Source of the DNA: Neurospora tetrasperma FGSC 2508
Taxonomy: Eukaryota > Ascomycota > Sordariomycetes > Sordariales > Sordariaceae
Direction of reading: 5' to 3'
DNA: 64,000 nt
Assembly: GCF_000213175.1 (NCBI RefSeq)
Contig: NW_009799099.1
Location: forward strand, 170,094-234,093
Part shown: positions 33,014 to 43,180 of the stretch, in pieces
Layout: each line of letters starts with the position of its first letter
Numbering within the stretch: position 1 is the stretch's first letter
Notes under the pieces: model-generated
What the model was told of the DNA's origin: nothing
Seen by the model: only the letters and a program-made list of their open reading frames with translations
Database searches by the model: none
Translations under genes and position numbers: made by a program

Positions 33014-33646
33014 ATGGAACAGTACCAGCAGAACAATCCGGGAGAGGACATGGTGCAGAGGGAGCAAATCGTGGCCATCGCCAAATTTGTCCACTTCCTC
33101 CAGGACAACTTCGCTTACCCCGGCTCTTCTGACAAAGACGTCAAAATGTCAGAGGCCCTCAAGAGACTCGCCGTCAAGTACAAGGAGCACGTGGAGGACA
33201 ATCGCCTCGGCTGGTTCGGAAACGGAGACGATCTGGGCGGACTGTTCAGCGAATACTTTTCGTCCAGCATCCTCAAGCTGATCAGGGAGCTGCCGGCCCC
33301 CAATATCCAAGACGTCAGTAGGGCGGTCAACCAGCTTCGTCGCTAGGAAGCTGAGCACGAGGCCAGAGCTCTTGGAGGCCAGATCGTCTATCCTCAGGCG
33401 GTCCAAGCCAGACCTGCCGAACAGGGAGGCCAGATTGTTTATTGCCAAGCCAACGAGACCACCACCGCCTCGAGCCACGTCATGGGACACTACTGCATCC
33501 AGGTCGTGGAGAATGGTGTTGTCTCTGCACTCAACCTCCACGGTGATGGCCCTGTCACCATCACTGTTGTTGTCCAGAAGAGGGGCAATCCCATCCCCAA
33601 CCCCAACTACAACCCCAACGTGGCGATCCAGAACGGATTGGCCTAG
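33014..33646 (+). pseudogene. Array member 12: full-length frame interrupted by one TAG
   Basis: From GAAAAGATGGAAC the frame encodes the N-domain (KMSEALKRLAVKYKEH ... LFSEYFSSSILKLIRELP, DVSRAVNQLRR) and meets a TAG at 33344-33346. The same frame then runs on without another stop for 99 codons to 33646. It encodes the family junction motif EAEHEARALGGQIVYPQA, an internal repeat GGQIVYCQA, and a C-domain ending GPVTITVVVQKRG. An intron follows 45 nt after the final stop (33692-33758, GTGAGT...AACAG). The single clean lesion suggests a recent nonsense mutation or stop readthrough. If the first TAG ends translation the product is a 110-residue N-domain protein, like member 2. Confidence 0.6.
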
Positions 33647-35614
33647 GCCAGAGGTCCTGTTCACTCGGAGGAGTACCGAAGCTTTACCTGGTGAGTGCTC
33701 GGCAATCCCACAAGACACAACACTCGAGGCTGGACCATCTCTCTGACCATCCAACAGGCAGGTATCGGAGCAGCAGATCGCACCTCAAAACGAGCAACAA
33801 ATGGAGAAGGGACCACGGGAAGTAGAAATGACTTGACGGCCATTGTCCAAGGAATCAATATGGCTGAATGCGATCTTGGGAAAATGAAGCCAGGAAATGG
33901 AAAGTGAAAGTACCTCTAGCATCAAGTCTTCTTCAAAGTAGCGAAGCAGAACACTCTTCCCCCGAGATGATTCTTTCCCGTATTGTGCCTTCCATTCGTA
34001 CATGTCTTTGTGAAATCTTGCCGACAAAAACCGACGCGGACCTTCTTTTCCCCGCAAACGCGCTACCAAAGGAAAGAGCGCTGAACCACAACCTTCATTG
34101 CTAACTTCTTGCTTTTTCCACAATCCATTCACCAAGCGGGGCATTGTACCCTTGAATGGACACTGCCGGGCAATTCCTTCTGCGCGCCTTCGATTTCCCT
34201 TTTGCGTCCCCTACTGACTTAATGTCTTCTCTTCCTGTCCAGAGTCATCACACTCTCCACACGACCAACTGATCATGATTGCTTGCCATCTTTCTTTTCT
34301 TATCCATCTTCCATTTTCGCCTCGACACAAGTGTTCTCAAATCCGACATATGGCGTTCTCTTTTTGTCTCGTTCAGTCTCAAATCACAGAACTTTGCGTG
34401 CCCGAATTCAGCAATGCTTCACGCCCGCAGAAGCCGCGAGAACCGGAAAAGTTGGACAGCTCCAACCAGCGTTCGCAGTGCCAGCTGAATGGCAGCTCGT
34501 CGCTGAACGACATTTGCATTTCATCCGGTTTTGACAACATACAGCAAAGAGCTTTCCGGTCCTCAATTTGTATCGTCAGAAGGTAAAGAAGGTAACGGGT
34601 GACGGGAAAATATCAATATACGACTAGCGATAGGAGCTAGAACATCGAAATGAACTGAACCATTTGGCTTGGGTTGGATCGAATAAGCGGGCTCCGAACG
34701 GTGTCTCTTCCTCTGCTGCTGGTGCACTGACGGAGAGGGTTCCCAATCCATATCGTCGTTGGAATCCGAGCCCATGGCCTCGGCCATGCGCGTCAACCTG
34801 TGTCCTCCACGGGTATTGGGCGTGGTGATGTCTCGGGTGGTTGGATGGTTCAGTCTCTCTGCCATGCTGACACCGACATTAGCACGATGCGTACCTCTGG
34901 ACTCTACAAGTCTAGAGGTCCGCATGGGCTTGGGACTGTTGAAGAAGGAGACAAGAAATGCAGTGCAGGTTAAGGACATTGAAAGGATGCTCCCCGTGGT
35001 ATTCCCGGTGATATGTGTGCCGTTCTCTTCCCAAACGTGTGCGGTAGAGGTACGTATTTTACCCAAACGCATATCTTCGCAACCCTGCATTCTTTCAGGT
35101 GTGTTCCCTAAAGCAGCAGGACCAGATTTTGGCCAGCTTCTCCTTTTGCTGATCGAGAGCCTGCTGATATGTTGTCCGAAAGCCATCCTCCTTGGGAGCT
35201 CGACTTCAAGGACTGAAGACGTGATTGCTTGTTGTGACAAAATGGCCGTGAAACGATTCCTGCATACAGCCTTGGTCTCCTCCATAATTCGACAGAGTTG
35301 ATCGCATGCTCAGTCGGCCAGCCGTCTGCCTGCCAGGCTGGGCCCACTTTCTAGCACCACCTACCTGCAGCCTTGCCCCGCGATCGTGCGTAAAGGTAGC
35401 TTCGTCTTCATCCTGAACGTATTAGCAACATCCTGTGACCTCTTTTGTCCTGCCGAGACAGTCCAAGCTTGAAGACTCCAGACCTGCTGTCTAGTCCTCG
35501 ATCGACCCTACCACGATTTCTCCATCAGCCACACACCTCTACATATAACGGCCGTCCGTCCTCCCCGCAACATTCTGCCTCAACCTCGAGTCACACCTTA
35601 CCATCACCTCAGCC
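33647..35614. other. Intergenic, with one unproven minus-strand open frame
   Basis: Includes the 33692-33758 post-stop intron of member 12. The 240-codon minus frame at 34563-35285 is listed separately. Two TAGAGGTA octamers lie at 33911 (reverse) and 35045. Confidence 0.4.
34563..35285 (-). CDS. Hypothetical protein, doubtful
   Basis: A 240-codon frame. In its favour, the C-terminal third has protein-like composition: an acidic SDSNDDMDWEP next to QQQRKRHRSEP, which resembles a nuclear basic cluster. Against it, a 180-codon frame overlaps on the + strand, no domain is recognised, and a minus-strand GTACCT...CAACAG pair looks like an intron but would break the frame. It would be the only minus-strand gene within the array region. 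Confidence 0.3.
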   Translation of the reverse strand: MEETKAVCRNRFTAILSQQAITSSVLEVELPRRMAFGQHISRLSISKRRSWPKSGPAALGNTPERMQGCEDMRLGKIRTSTAHVWEENGTHITGNTTGSILSMSLTCTAFLVSFFNSPKPMRTSRLVESRGTHRANVGVSMAERLNHPTTRDITTPNTRGGHRLTRMAEAMGSDSNDDMDWEPSPSVHQQQRKRHRSEPAYSIQPKPNGSVHFDVLAPIASRILIFSRHPLPSLPSDDTN

Positions 35615-36286
35615 ATGTCTGACCCGAAGCCGATCGACGCGCAACCAGCGTGTCCAAGTGCAGTCAGCCAGAACGACGTGACCGTAGCAGCCTCAGGGTG
35701 GAATGAGAACCTCGAAAGCACCATAGCCCAGTGCAGAGAGTATGAGGAGATCACAGGGGATGTGTGGGCTACCTACTACCTCCACGGGTGTGAGCAAGAG
35801 AAAGCGAAAGGACCACCGACCTCTGGTGAGGAGGCTTTGAGTTTCCTCAAGAGTCTGTACCACATCCGCCGCGCCATGACCATTTACGGCCAGCCTGACA
35901 ACCTGAACGTGGGTGACGCCAATACGCCTGGCACAACAACCACCGGTGTCCCTCCCAAGACTTTCAGCCTGAGCTGGGGTGACGGTTCCCCCATCACGAT
36001 CGATATTCACACGCAGCCGACAGCGACCATCAAGATTGTCACCAATGATCATGCCCTGGTCACAGTCAGCACCAGGCAAGGAAATGGTAACAAAATGGAT
36101 CTCAAGATCCATGACTCTTCCACGATCGAATTCGAGGCCGCGGGCGGTACTGTAACCAGATGTACGAAGGAGGTGCGAGGGTCCATGACGATTACAGTCA
36201 AAAGTTCCGGGACGGTGACATGGAACCAGACCCCATCTCCCGCTGTCAGGGATGATGAAAACGACCAGGGCGTGGACGAGCCTTGA
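35615..36286 (+). CDS. Beta-rich protein at the array end, possible divergent member 13
   Basis: A predicted 223-residue single-exon protein; ATG in AGCCATGTCTG. The N-terminal part has a helical stretch with TIAQCREYEEITGDVWATYYLHGCEQ, which loosely resembles the family W..YF helix. The C-terminal 110 residues are rich in alternating hydrophobic and polar residues: TFSLSWGDGSPITIDIH, ATIKIVTNDHALVTVSTRQG, MTITVKSSGTVTW. These suggest repeated beta strands comparable to the family C-domain motif. The linker lacks KR clusters. Same strand and spacing as the array. Membership is an inference; profile comparison would decide. Confidence 0.5.
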   Translation: MSDPKPIDAQPACPSAVSQNDVTVAASGWNENLESTIAQCREYEEITGDVWATYYLHGCEQEKAKGPPTSGEEALSFLKSLYHIRRAMTIYGQPDNLNVGDANTPGTTTTGVPPKTFSLSWGDGSPITIDIHTQPTATIKIVTNDHALVTVSTRQGNGNKMDLKIHDSSTIEFEAAGGTVTRCTKEVRGSMTITVKSSGTVTWNQTPSPAVRDDENDQGVDEP

Positions 36287-37178
36287 GGAAGTGGCGAGGT
36301 GAAACGGAACCTGAGAGACTTGATCTTTTCAAGCTAAAAACGTTGAATTTGGTGACGGAGGATATTCGAGGGCTCGACACAGGAAAGCGGAACAGAGAAG
36401 GAACAGAAAATGATGACCGATTCGGAGCAAGGTGCTTGTCAGAAGGAAGGATCTGGAATCCAGGAAGATATAAGTCAGGAGTCAATGTAGGAATGGATAC
36501 CTGAGAGGATGTGTCACCCCTCTCAAAAGGACACTTCCACGTGCATGAATCAGGTTACATGCAGAGGTAAAGACTGGATATACCGGGCATGAAGCAATGC
36601 ATAACCCCGCGTAAGTGGTCCTTTCTAGAATGTGTGGCCACCTCGTGCTTATTGCAACGCATGAGGCCCCACTCGGTCTTTTCCTGCCCGAGAGGTCGAA
36701 GGCTCATCTACTTGTGGGATACTTTTGAGCCTAATGCATCTCTGGCAATCGACCAACATGATGAGGGTTAGCGGTGAACGGATAGAACGGACCAAGGTCA
36801 TACAACCGAGTGCCTGCGAAAGTGTATCAAGTCTACCGACGTTCCTCCGAGATTTATCTCTACAACCTGGCAGTGCATGTACCTCTGTGTTATCTTACTC
36901 TTTCCCTCCAAACGGGCATGTCCAAGGCCCGAATGGTGATACAATCCAGGACTTTCTCGACGAGATGCTTGAAGACTCACGCAGTGCATAAAGCGTCAAA
37001 ATTTCTTCGGAAGGACACGTATCGAACATCTTTTTTCCTCTCCAGGTCAAGTATATAACCACAGATACTTGCCCATCTTTCGATATCCCTCTCTTCCTCC
37101 ATCATCCAAAGCACCTAGAACCTCCAGTCGATTCTGTCTCAACATCGGTTCCACTTTTTTATCACCAAATTCTCAACC
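36287..37178. other. Intergenic; promoter of the Asn/Gln-rich gene
   Basis: TATA-like TATATAA at 37052-37058, 127 bp before the next ATG. No gene supported. Confidence 0.45.
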
Positions 37179-38765
37179 ATGGGGTATCTCACTCCTGCAA
37201 TACGCCAAACGGCCACCGGTACTCTATCAACACTGCCAAACGACCAGACGTTCGCCGTGATGCATGAAACATATCACGGCCAAGAACCGCAATACAATGT
37301 GCACCCCCATTCCAACGGCGACCTCCATTGCAATCCCGCCTGCAAATTTCAACAAAGATATCTAGCGGAAATTCAGGCAGTCGGCGAGAAAGCATGGCAG
37401 ACAGGGGAATACTACACCAACGGCCAGACCGTTATTCTGAATTCCAAGGTCCGTCCTAAAGGTCCTTGGGTCAATCATGCCCAACTGAATCAGTTTCGCC
37501 TTCAACAGCGGTATCAGCAGCACCAGCAGCAACAGTGGCAACAGCAGAAACAGTGGCGACAGCAGCAACAGTGGCAACAGATTCCTCCCGTACCGATAGT
37601 GCCTCAGCAGAGACCTGCGGTTTGCTCAGCACCATCACTCGGCCTGAATCAGTTTCAGACTTGGGCACAGCCTCAACAACCGGGTTGGGACTTCGTCGAC
37701 AAACCCAACCATGTTGATCTTACCTCTAATTATTACGATATAGGCAATCACGCTTCTTCCAACTTCAACAACATCTTGACCTCGCAATCGACACAGCAGC
37801 TGGAGGAGTTAAAGTACGACATGGGTCGCTCGGTCAATTGCCCTGTATACCGGACACGCTCTCCTCCGCCGTCATATACACCAGCTTCAGCTCCTTATAG
37901 TTCTGCCAAGGGAGTAGGACACCATAACAAAGCCCCAGCGCGTTCTCATCCAGAGCGTCGGCTAAAAAATGATGCTTCTCGCTGCTTTGTCAACGTAGTT
38001 GACCCAAAGGCATATCCGGCTGCTCTTTACCATCCTCGGCCACAGAACGGCCCGCAGGGATATGCTGTTCGTCGCATGATCGATAAACCCGATAAAGACC
38101 TACGTCTTCTTTCAGAGTTGATGAAAGAGGAGGAGGAGGAGCAGGAGGAGGAGCAGGAGTACGGACAGGAGGAGTGCGAAGAGGAGAACTGCGAACAGCA
38201 AGACAACGAAGAGGGGGACCACGAGAACGACGACTACGAAGCGCAGGAGTACGAACAGGAGGACTACCCAACCCCCACTTCACTAACCTCTACATACACC
38301 TCTACACCCAACACTCCCCAGCGACCCGAAGAAGAAGAGCCAGAGCTCTGTGACCAAACGCTATTCGACGAAATCCTCAACATATACGATAATACCTGGG
38401 AGTACAAGTCCAAGCCGGCCATCACCGCCGCGCTCTACAAGTACAAGCGAACACGCCTCGATCGGTCAAAGTACGTCCTAGACTGTCTCATGGATATGGT
38501 GCAGGTGAACTCGGACGAGTTTAAGCCGCCAATAAGGCCTGACAAGAACAACAACAACAACAACAACAACCACAACAACCACAACAACATGAACGACAAC
38601 AACCACAACAACAACCACAACCGCAACACCACCACCACCCCAAAGAGAAAGAGGAGGGACTCTAGCTCGTCTTGGGGCAGTTTATTTGATTCCGAGGAAG
38701 AGGATGATGAGCTCGAGTCTGCATCTTGCGGTAGCAGCAAGAGACGTCATCTAAATGACACCTAA
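37179..38765 (+). CDS. Asn/Gln/Glu-rich low-complexity protein, probably nuclear
   Basis: A predicted 528-residue single-exon protein that I do not recognise. The order is: a short N-terminal region with GDLHCNPACKFQQRYLAE; a Gln-rich stretch (about residues 105-140) dominated by QQQ and QW; a Tyr/Ser/Pro-rich middle; a strongly acidic segment of about 70 residues with EEEE and DYE repeats; and a compact conserved-looking segment TLFDEILNIYDNTWEYKSKPAITAAL...RLDRSKYVLDCLMDMV. An Asn/His-rich run with eight consecutive Asn follows, then a basic cluster PKRKRRDSSSS, an acidic patch and SKRRHLNDT. The basic clusters suggest nuclear import. The Q/N-rich parts are prion-like in composition. It could be a transcription-related factor, but no DNA-binding domain is visible. 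Confidence 0.6.
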   Translation: MGYLTPAIRQTATGTLSTLPNDQTFAVMHETYHGQEPQYNVHPHSNGDLHCNPACKFQQRYLAEIQAVGEKAWQTGEYYTNGQTVILNSKVRPKGPWVNHAQLNQFRLQQRYQQHQQQQWQQQKQWRQQQQWQQIPPVPIVPQQRPAVCSAPSLGLNQFQTWAQPQQPGWDFVDKPNHVDLTSNYYDIGNHASSNFNNILTSQSTQQLEELKYDMGRSVNCPVYRTRSPPPSYTPASAPYSSAKGVGHHNKAPARSHPERRLKNDASRCFVNVVDPKAYPAALYHPRPQNGPQGYAVRRMIDKPDKDLRLLSELMKEEEEEQEEEQEYGQEECEEENCEQQDNEEGDHENDDYEAQEYEQEDYPTPTSLTSTYTSTPNTPQRPEEEEPELCDQTLFDEILNIYDNTWEYKSKPAITAALYKYKRTRLDRSKYVLDCLMDMVQVNSDEFKPPIRPDKNNNNNNNNHNNHNNMNDNNHNNNHNRNTTTTPKRKRRDSSSSWGSLFDSEEEDDELESASCGSSKRRHLNDT

Positions 38766-40023
38766 CAACAACACAGGGGCTTCCAACAAGGATTAAACAG
38801 AGGCGCGATTTGAGAAGATTAAAAAGGACGTGATGGAATAGAAAGGATTGACGGAATTGCCGAGGAAGTACTTGATTGGCTTCCCGCATACAACGAGCTT
38901 TTTGGAACGCTGGTTTCGACATTCGTACGTGTGGGATGGTGAAGTGGGATAAGCAGCGGCGTCCGTGTTCATATTGGGTGCCTTCGTGATGGGGCTAGGA
39001 TTGGAACGGATGGGACTTTGAAGGGTTAATAGTGTCCGGAGTTTTGGAGTTTGAGGAAAGCTGGAGGAGCGGTAATTGTGTGGAACAAGGGAGCAGGTTG
39101 TTTTGTATTGTTGCTGGGAGTTAAAAAGGTTCTAAAAATTTATTGGGAAGGGTTGTTGCCTCTGCGACTTTGCTTCTTGAGATACCCGAGCGACTGTTAG
39201 GATACCCGAGCGAGCGGCTTTTAGAATTGTTTACAATAATATATGGCACGGAATACATGGGCGAATTGGAGCGGTGCGGGTGGCAAAGAAAATGCATGCC
39301 TGGGTGACTTCCTGAGTTGTACGATTCTAGACGTACTTCCTTCCTTTGGTATCTCCTCCGTTGGTTGTCTCGTTCTTACCAACTCCTTTTACTTTCTTTC
39401 TTACAACAAGTTCAGCCCAGGGGATGAAAGATGTTTCGCCCCCCCCTAAATCCGTACTTGCTGTTCCAAACTTGACCAGGTATCTCCCCCTTCAAAGGAC
39501 CCCTCCTGTATTCTAAGGACATTGACTCATTGACCACAAGCTTTGAGGCAGGTAAAACCCCTCATCCAACCGCGTTTGCGTCCATGTCGCCACCACAAGC
39601 TCCCAGTAGTATTCAGCGTTAGCAATTTCAACACGGATAATCCAAGAGAGAAAAAAAAAGGGAGGGGAGAGAATAGAGCGAAGAAGCCACCTGCAATATC
39701 AGCATGACCCAACGCAATGCTGCATGTATAAAAGCCAAAGGCAACAACATCTCTTGCCCCAACAAGTTACCATTGCTGGCCATTTCGTCAGCCTTCCATC
39801 AGACATGCAATGGGATATCCGAAGTCAAGGTGACTAGAATGTGGACATGGAGTGTGTACCGACCTTTCAAGCACTCGGCGGGGTATACATACTCGTCGTC
39901 CTCCATCTCGCCCTCCTCATCCTCCTCGCCCTCCTCAGCCTGCTCAGCCTGCTGAGCCTGCACACTCTCAGACTTTGTTCTCAAAGGCAGACACTAATCT
40001 CTACATTGCTTTCAGAATCGACT
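38766..40023. other. Intergenic
   Basis: No supported gene. A direct duplication of GATACCCGAGCGA occurs at about 39181-39212. Short acidic frames near 39800-39984 on the minus strand may belong to the candidate small gene downstream. Confidence 0.4.
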
Positions 40024-40313
40024 CTAGGTAATCTTGGTCCCACTACCCTCCGTTTCAAACATTAGAGGTACATAAACGGGCTCTGCCTCTTCGATCGTGT
40101 TGGTTTCGCACCTCTCGATCAACGTTCTGCTGTACGTCCCAGACTGGTGGTGTCTGTACACGACACAGATGAAAGTGCCCTCGACGCCGATTCTGGCGCT
40201 GCCAAAAGTTGCATGAAGATGACATCCCAGAAAGTTCCTCCAGTTGGTTGTGCTCAACGCGGAAACGTTGGGTGCTTCGTGCGTGAAGATTGCGAAGAAG
40301 TAAGGCGTTTTTG
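40024..40313 (-). CDS. Candidate small gene or gene fragment, unidentified
   Basis: From an acceptor-like CTCTAG at 40314 a minus-strand frame of about 95 codons reads TPYFFAIFTHEAPNVSALS, NWRNFLGCHLHATFG, GVEGTFICVVYRHHQSGTY and PLMFETEGSGTK. The composition looks like a real folded protein (regular aromatics, no low complexity). There is no ATG within it, so it would be an internal or terminal exon. I could not find a convincing first exon. A following acidic frame (39799-39984) might be another exon. No family recognised. Confidence 0.3.
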
Positions 40314-41480
40314 TCTAGAGTGGAAAGTGTAGGTAACGTTGGTGTCAGCGTGATAATCTCGTAAGTACCTAGGTAGACTACGTGAGCTCGGGATTCGTGG
40401 GCATGATACCTAACCTTTGAAGGTACTGGTTACTGACTTGATTTGATGACCGGAAAGTGCCCGATTTGTGAGGTTGAGAGTATGAAATGAAGCTCTTGGT
40501 CGTTGATGACTTGTAGCTTGTCTCAGGATGGCGAGAAGGGCGAGCAGGATGAGAAGGCAGTTGACAATAGGAGCGCGGGCTCTGTACCTAGAGGTAAGCA
40601 TGTGGGATTTTCCACAGACTGGGGGGACTGGACCCGGCTACCCACATCTATGTTCAGAAGCCGACAATAGAAGTAACAATAGAGGTAGTTTTGCGATGAC
40701 TGCTAAGGCCCGATCTCAACGGCACGCAACATTCCCTGATCAATATCACGTCTTTGGTAGTACACTATGAAATTTACAGATAGACAAGAGCTATATGAAC
40801 TCGGACAGATTCAAGTTGCCTCCGTACGCCTGGCATATAAAGTTCATGTTGGAATGCGAGAGAGTGATGGCGCGGTTAAATCGAGCACGCTGTTACTTGC
40901 GGATCTTGGGAGAACGAAGCATCAGACTTCAATAACGATATTGATACACGAGACACTAACTTGAGACGGGATGAAATCCTTCTCGTTACCAGGCAACCAT
41001 CGGAGTCAATAGCTCTCAAGGCTGCTTGACTCGTCGATTTACCCCTCCACCGGTCGAAAGATTCTCCAGTCCAGTGTCCCTTACCCGCGCCCGAGTAGGT
41101 AGCAACACGCGTACCTACCCTCCTTCCTGCCTTCCTTCCTCTTCTCCCTTCTCTTCCTTTCCTTCCTTTTTTTTTCTTCTTCTTTTCTTCTCTCACCAAA
41201 CCGCAACGCTCACTCTTCTTCTACCACCCAACTACCTCTCGTCACTTCCTCACCACCACACTTGATCTCAACCAAGATCCAAGAAGCTTCTCTCCCTCCC
41301 ACACCACCACCACACTACACCACCTCGCTCGTATCTCAGCTACCAAGTAAGTCCTTACCATACCCTACCCTACTCTACCGTACTTTCCTCCAAGTAGACG
41401 AAAAAGGTAAACTTGGTTCCATTCCTTCCTGGTCGCAGACTGACACGCAGATATTAGAGAGATAAAAAAAAACAAAAAAC
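40314..41480. other. Intergenic and leader of the microprotein gene
   Basis: Pyrimidine-rich tracts at 41110-41190. A probable 5' leader intron lies at 41347-41450 (GTAAGT...ACGCAG, CTGAC branch). TAGAGGTA octamers lie at 40589 and 40680. Confidence 0.45.
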
Positions 41481-41751
41481 ATGGACGCCTACCACCACGT
41501 CCTCACCAAGGACGAGTACCTCTCGCTCCTTTGCGCGTGGATGCGCGTCGCGGGTATAGAGGATCACCACGCCGTGACCATTCTTCGCGCCCTCGCGTTG
41601 ATTGTAAGTACCTTCCTCTACTTACCTACCTCTACTCGCATCTCCTTCTTGCATCGACGGACTCTCATATGGTTGCCGTAAAATGGATTACTGACCACGC
41701 GTGTTCTTATAGCGGGAACTGAAAGAAATGGGCGTTTGGCAGGGGTTTTGA
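41481..41751 (+). CDS. 53-residue spliced microprotein
   Basis: The start AAAACATGGACG is in a strong context after a pyrimidine-rich leader with its own probable intron. Exon 1 (41481-41603) encodes 41 residues, the intron at 41604-41712 has GTAAGT and TTATAG ends, and exon 2 (41713-41751) adds RELKEMGVWQGF. The whole is amphipathic helical in character (DEYLSLLCAWMRVAGI, AVTILRALALIRELKEM). It has no signal peptide or Cys pair. The product is too short to place in a family by eye. Splice sites that preserve the frame and a smooth helix across the junction support the model. Confidence 0.55.
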
Positions 41752-43180
41752 GGGGGAGATAACTGGGGAGGGAGGGAGAAGGGGGGGGGGGGGGAATGAG
41801 GGGAAATGGGGTGCACGTATTCCTAGTAGAAGTGATCAACGCCTCTGGCTGTCTTGACGAGGCCTAGGATGGAGGACGGGAGGGGTTAGTGGTGGCTGGG
41901 TACCTCGACATACAAGGGACTGGGTGGTGTGCCTTGCTTGGTGGGAAGCAGGCGAGGTTGCTCTAAAAATACAAATCACGGTGCCTGACTGAAAAACTGA
42001 AAATATAGTAACCACAAAAGTGAAAGGAGATGTTATGATGGGGTGGTGAAGATGATTCGGAGAGTTCAGCGTTGCCTTTATCAGCCAGCTGCACTGCTTT
42101 AACAACTGTCCTCACCGACGACGCGCTTGCCTCGTCGAGGGACTGGAAGCGCGCCTGCCCGACTTTCACTACACAGTTGTCCCAGGCATACGCGGAATAT
42201 GGCATTAGACAAGGCAAGGCAAGCGCGCCTTTGACAGAGCTTCGTTTCGTCGATGCTCAGCCTAGGCACTCAGTCAAGCTACCTAACGACTGGACTCTTC
42301 CAAAGGGAATTCGTCACGGTTCATCATCATCATCATCAAAAACTGAACCCATCACTCAACGTTGATCACTAGCGGTAGGTATCACGGATTATATCCATCC
42401 ATCAGCAAGAACATACTGCATCCCTCTACCCAACACTCGTCTGTATGACACTCCACTGTATACGACTCTAGTTTCGGTGAAGACTTAGGAAGTGAGGAAT
42501 ACTAGGTAGGTAGCATTGTCGCCGTCCTCGAGTACATTTGCGCCACGCAGCGAAACCACACACACAGTTGTCGCGAAAAGATCAACGACAGTCATCACCC
42601 CGAGCAACCAGGGCAGAAGAAGGGTCAGGTGTAGCGGACCGGAGTTCGGAATCTGGATGAACTAAATGCCGTTCGGAAAACTTTAAAACTTGAAACTAGG
42701 ACAAACATACCGCATTGAGACAACCGAAACAGAAAAAAATGACGGGGAAAGACTTTAATTCATTATCCGGGTATCATGCACTCACTACCTACTTCCGCTC
42801 ATTAAATCCTCCGCCGCATGCCTTTACCATTCACGCACGCCATTCTCTTGCTTGCTCTGGTCTCACCCACCAATGCTACAATAACAGTACAAACACAACC
42901 ACCTAAGCTTGCGCATGCCCCCTTCTGTTGCTGTTTGATTCCTTTCTTGTCTTTCTTTGTTCAACCGTCGAGACTAGGGACCTGTAGGTAACAACCGAAA
43001 ACTCAACAGTAGATCCCAAATGAACGCCATCCCTGAAAATACACAAACAAATGAAGCCCCATGTCCTTCAAATAATCCCGCTCGCTTCGCCTGACGCCTG
43101 CCCTATGCATTTGATGTGTGTCATGTATGTGTTTGTTCCATCATCTCCTCCTCCTGCCCCGACAACCCTTGATCGGCCCA
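41752..43180. other. Intergenic
   Basis: A run of 14 G lies at 41781-41794, just after the microprotein stop. A 97-codon frame at 42072-42365 opens only with TTG and is not called. The rest is probably 3' region of the histidine kinase. Confidence 0.4.

Noticed and set aside
34759-35301. 180-codon + frame
   Set aside because: Overlaps a longer minus frame; composition and lack of domain suggest a shadow frame.
42072-42365. 97-codon frame after the microprotein
   Set aside because: Opens with TTG, no ATG, and an equally long antisense frame exists.
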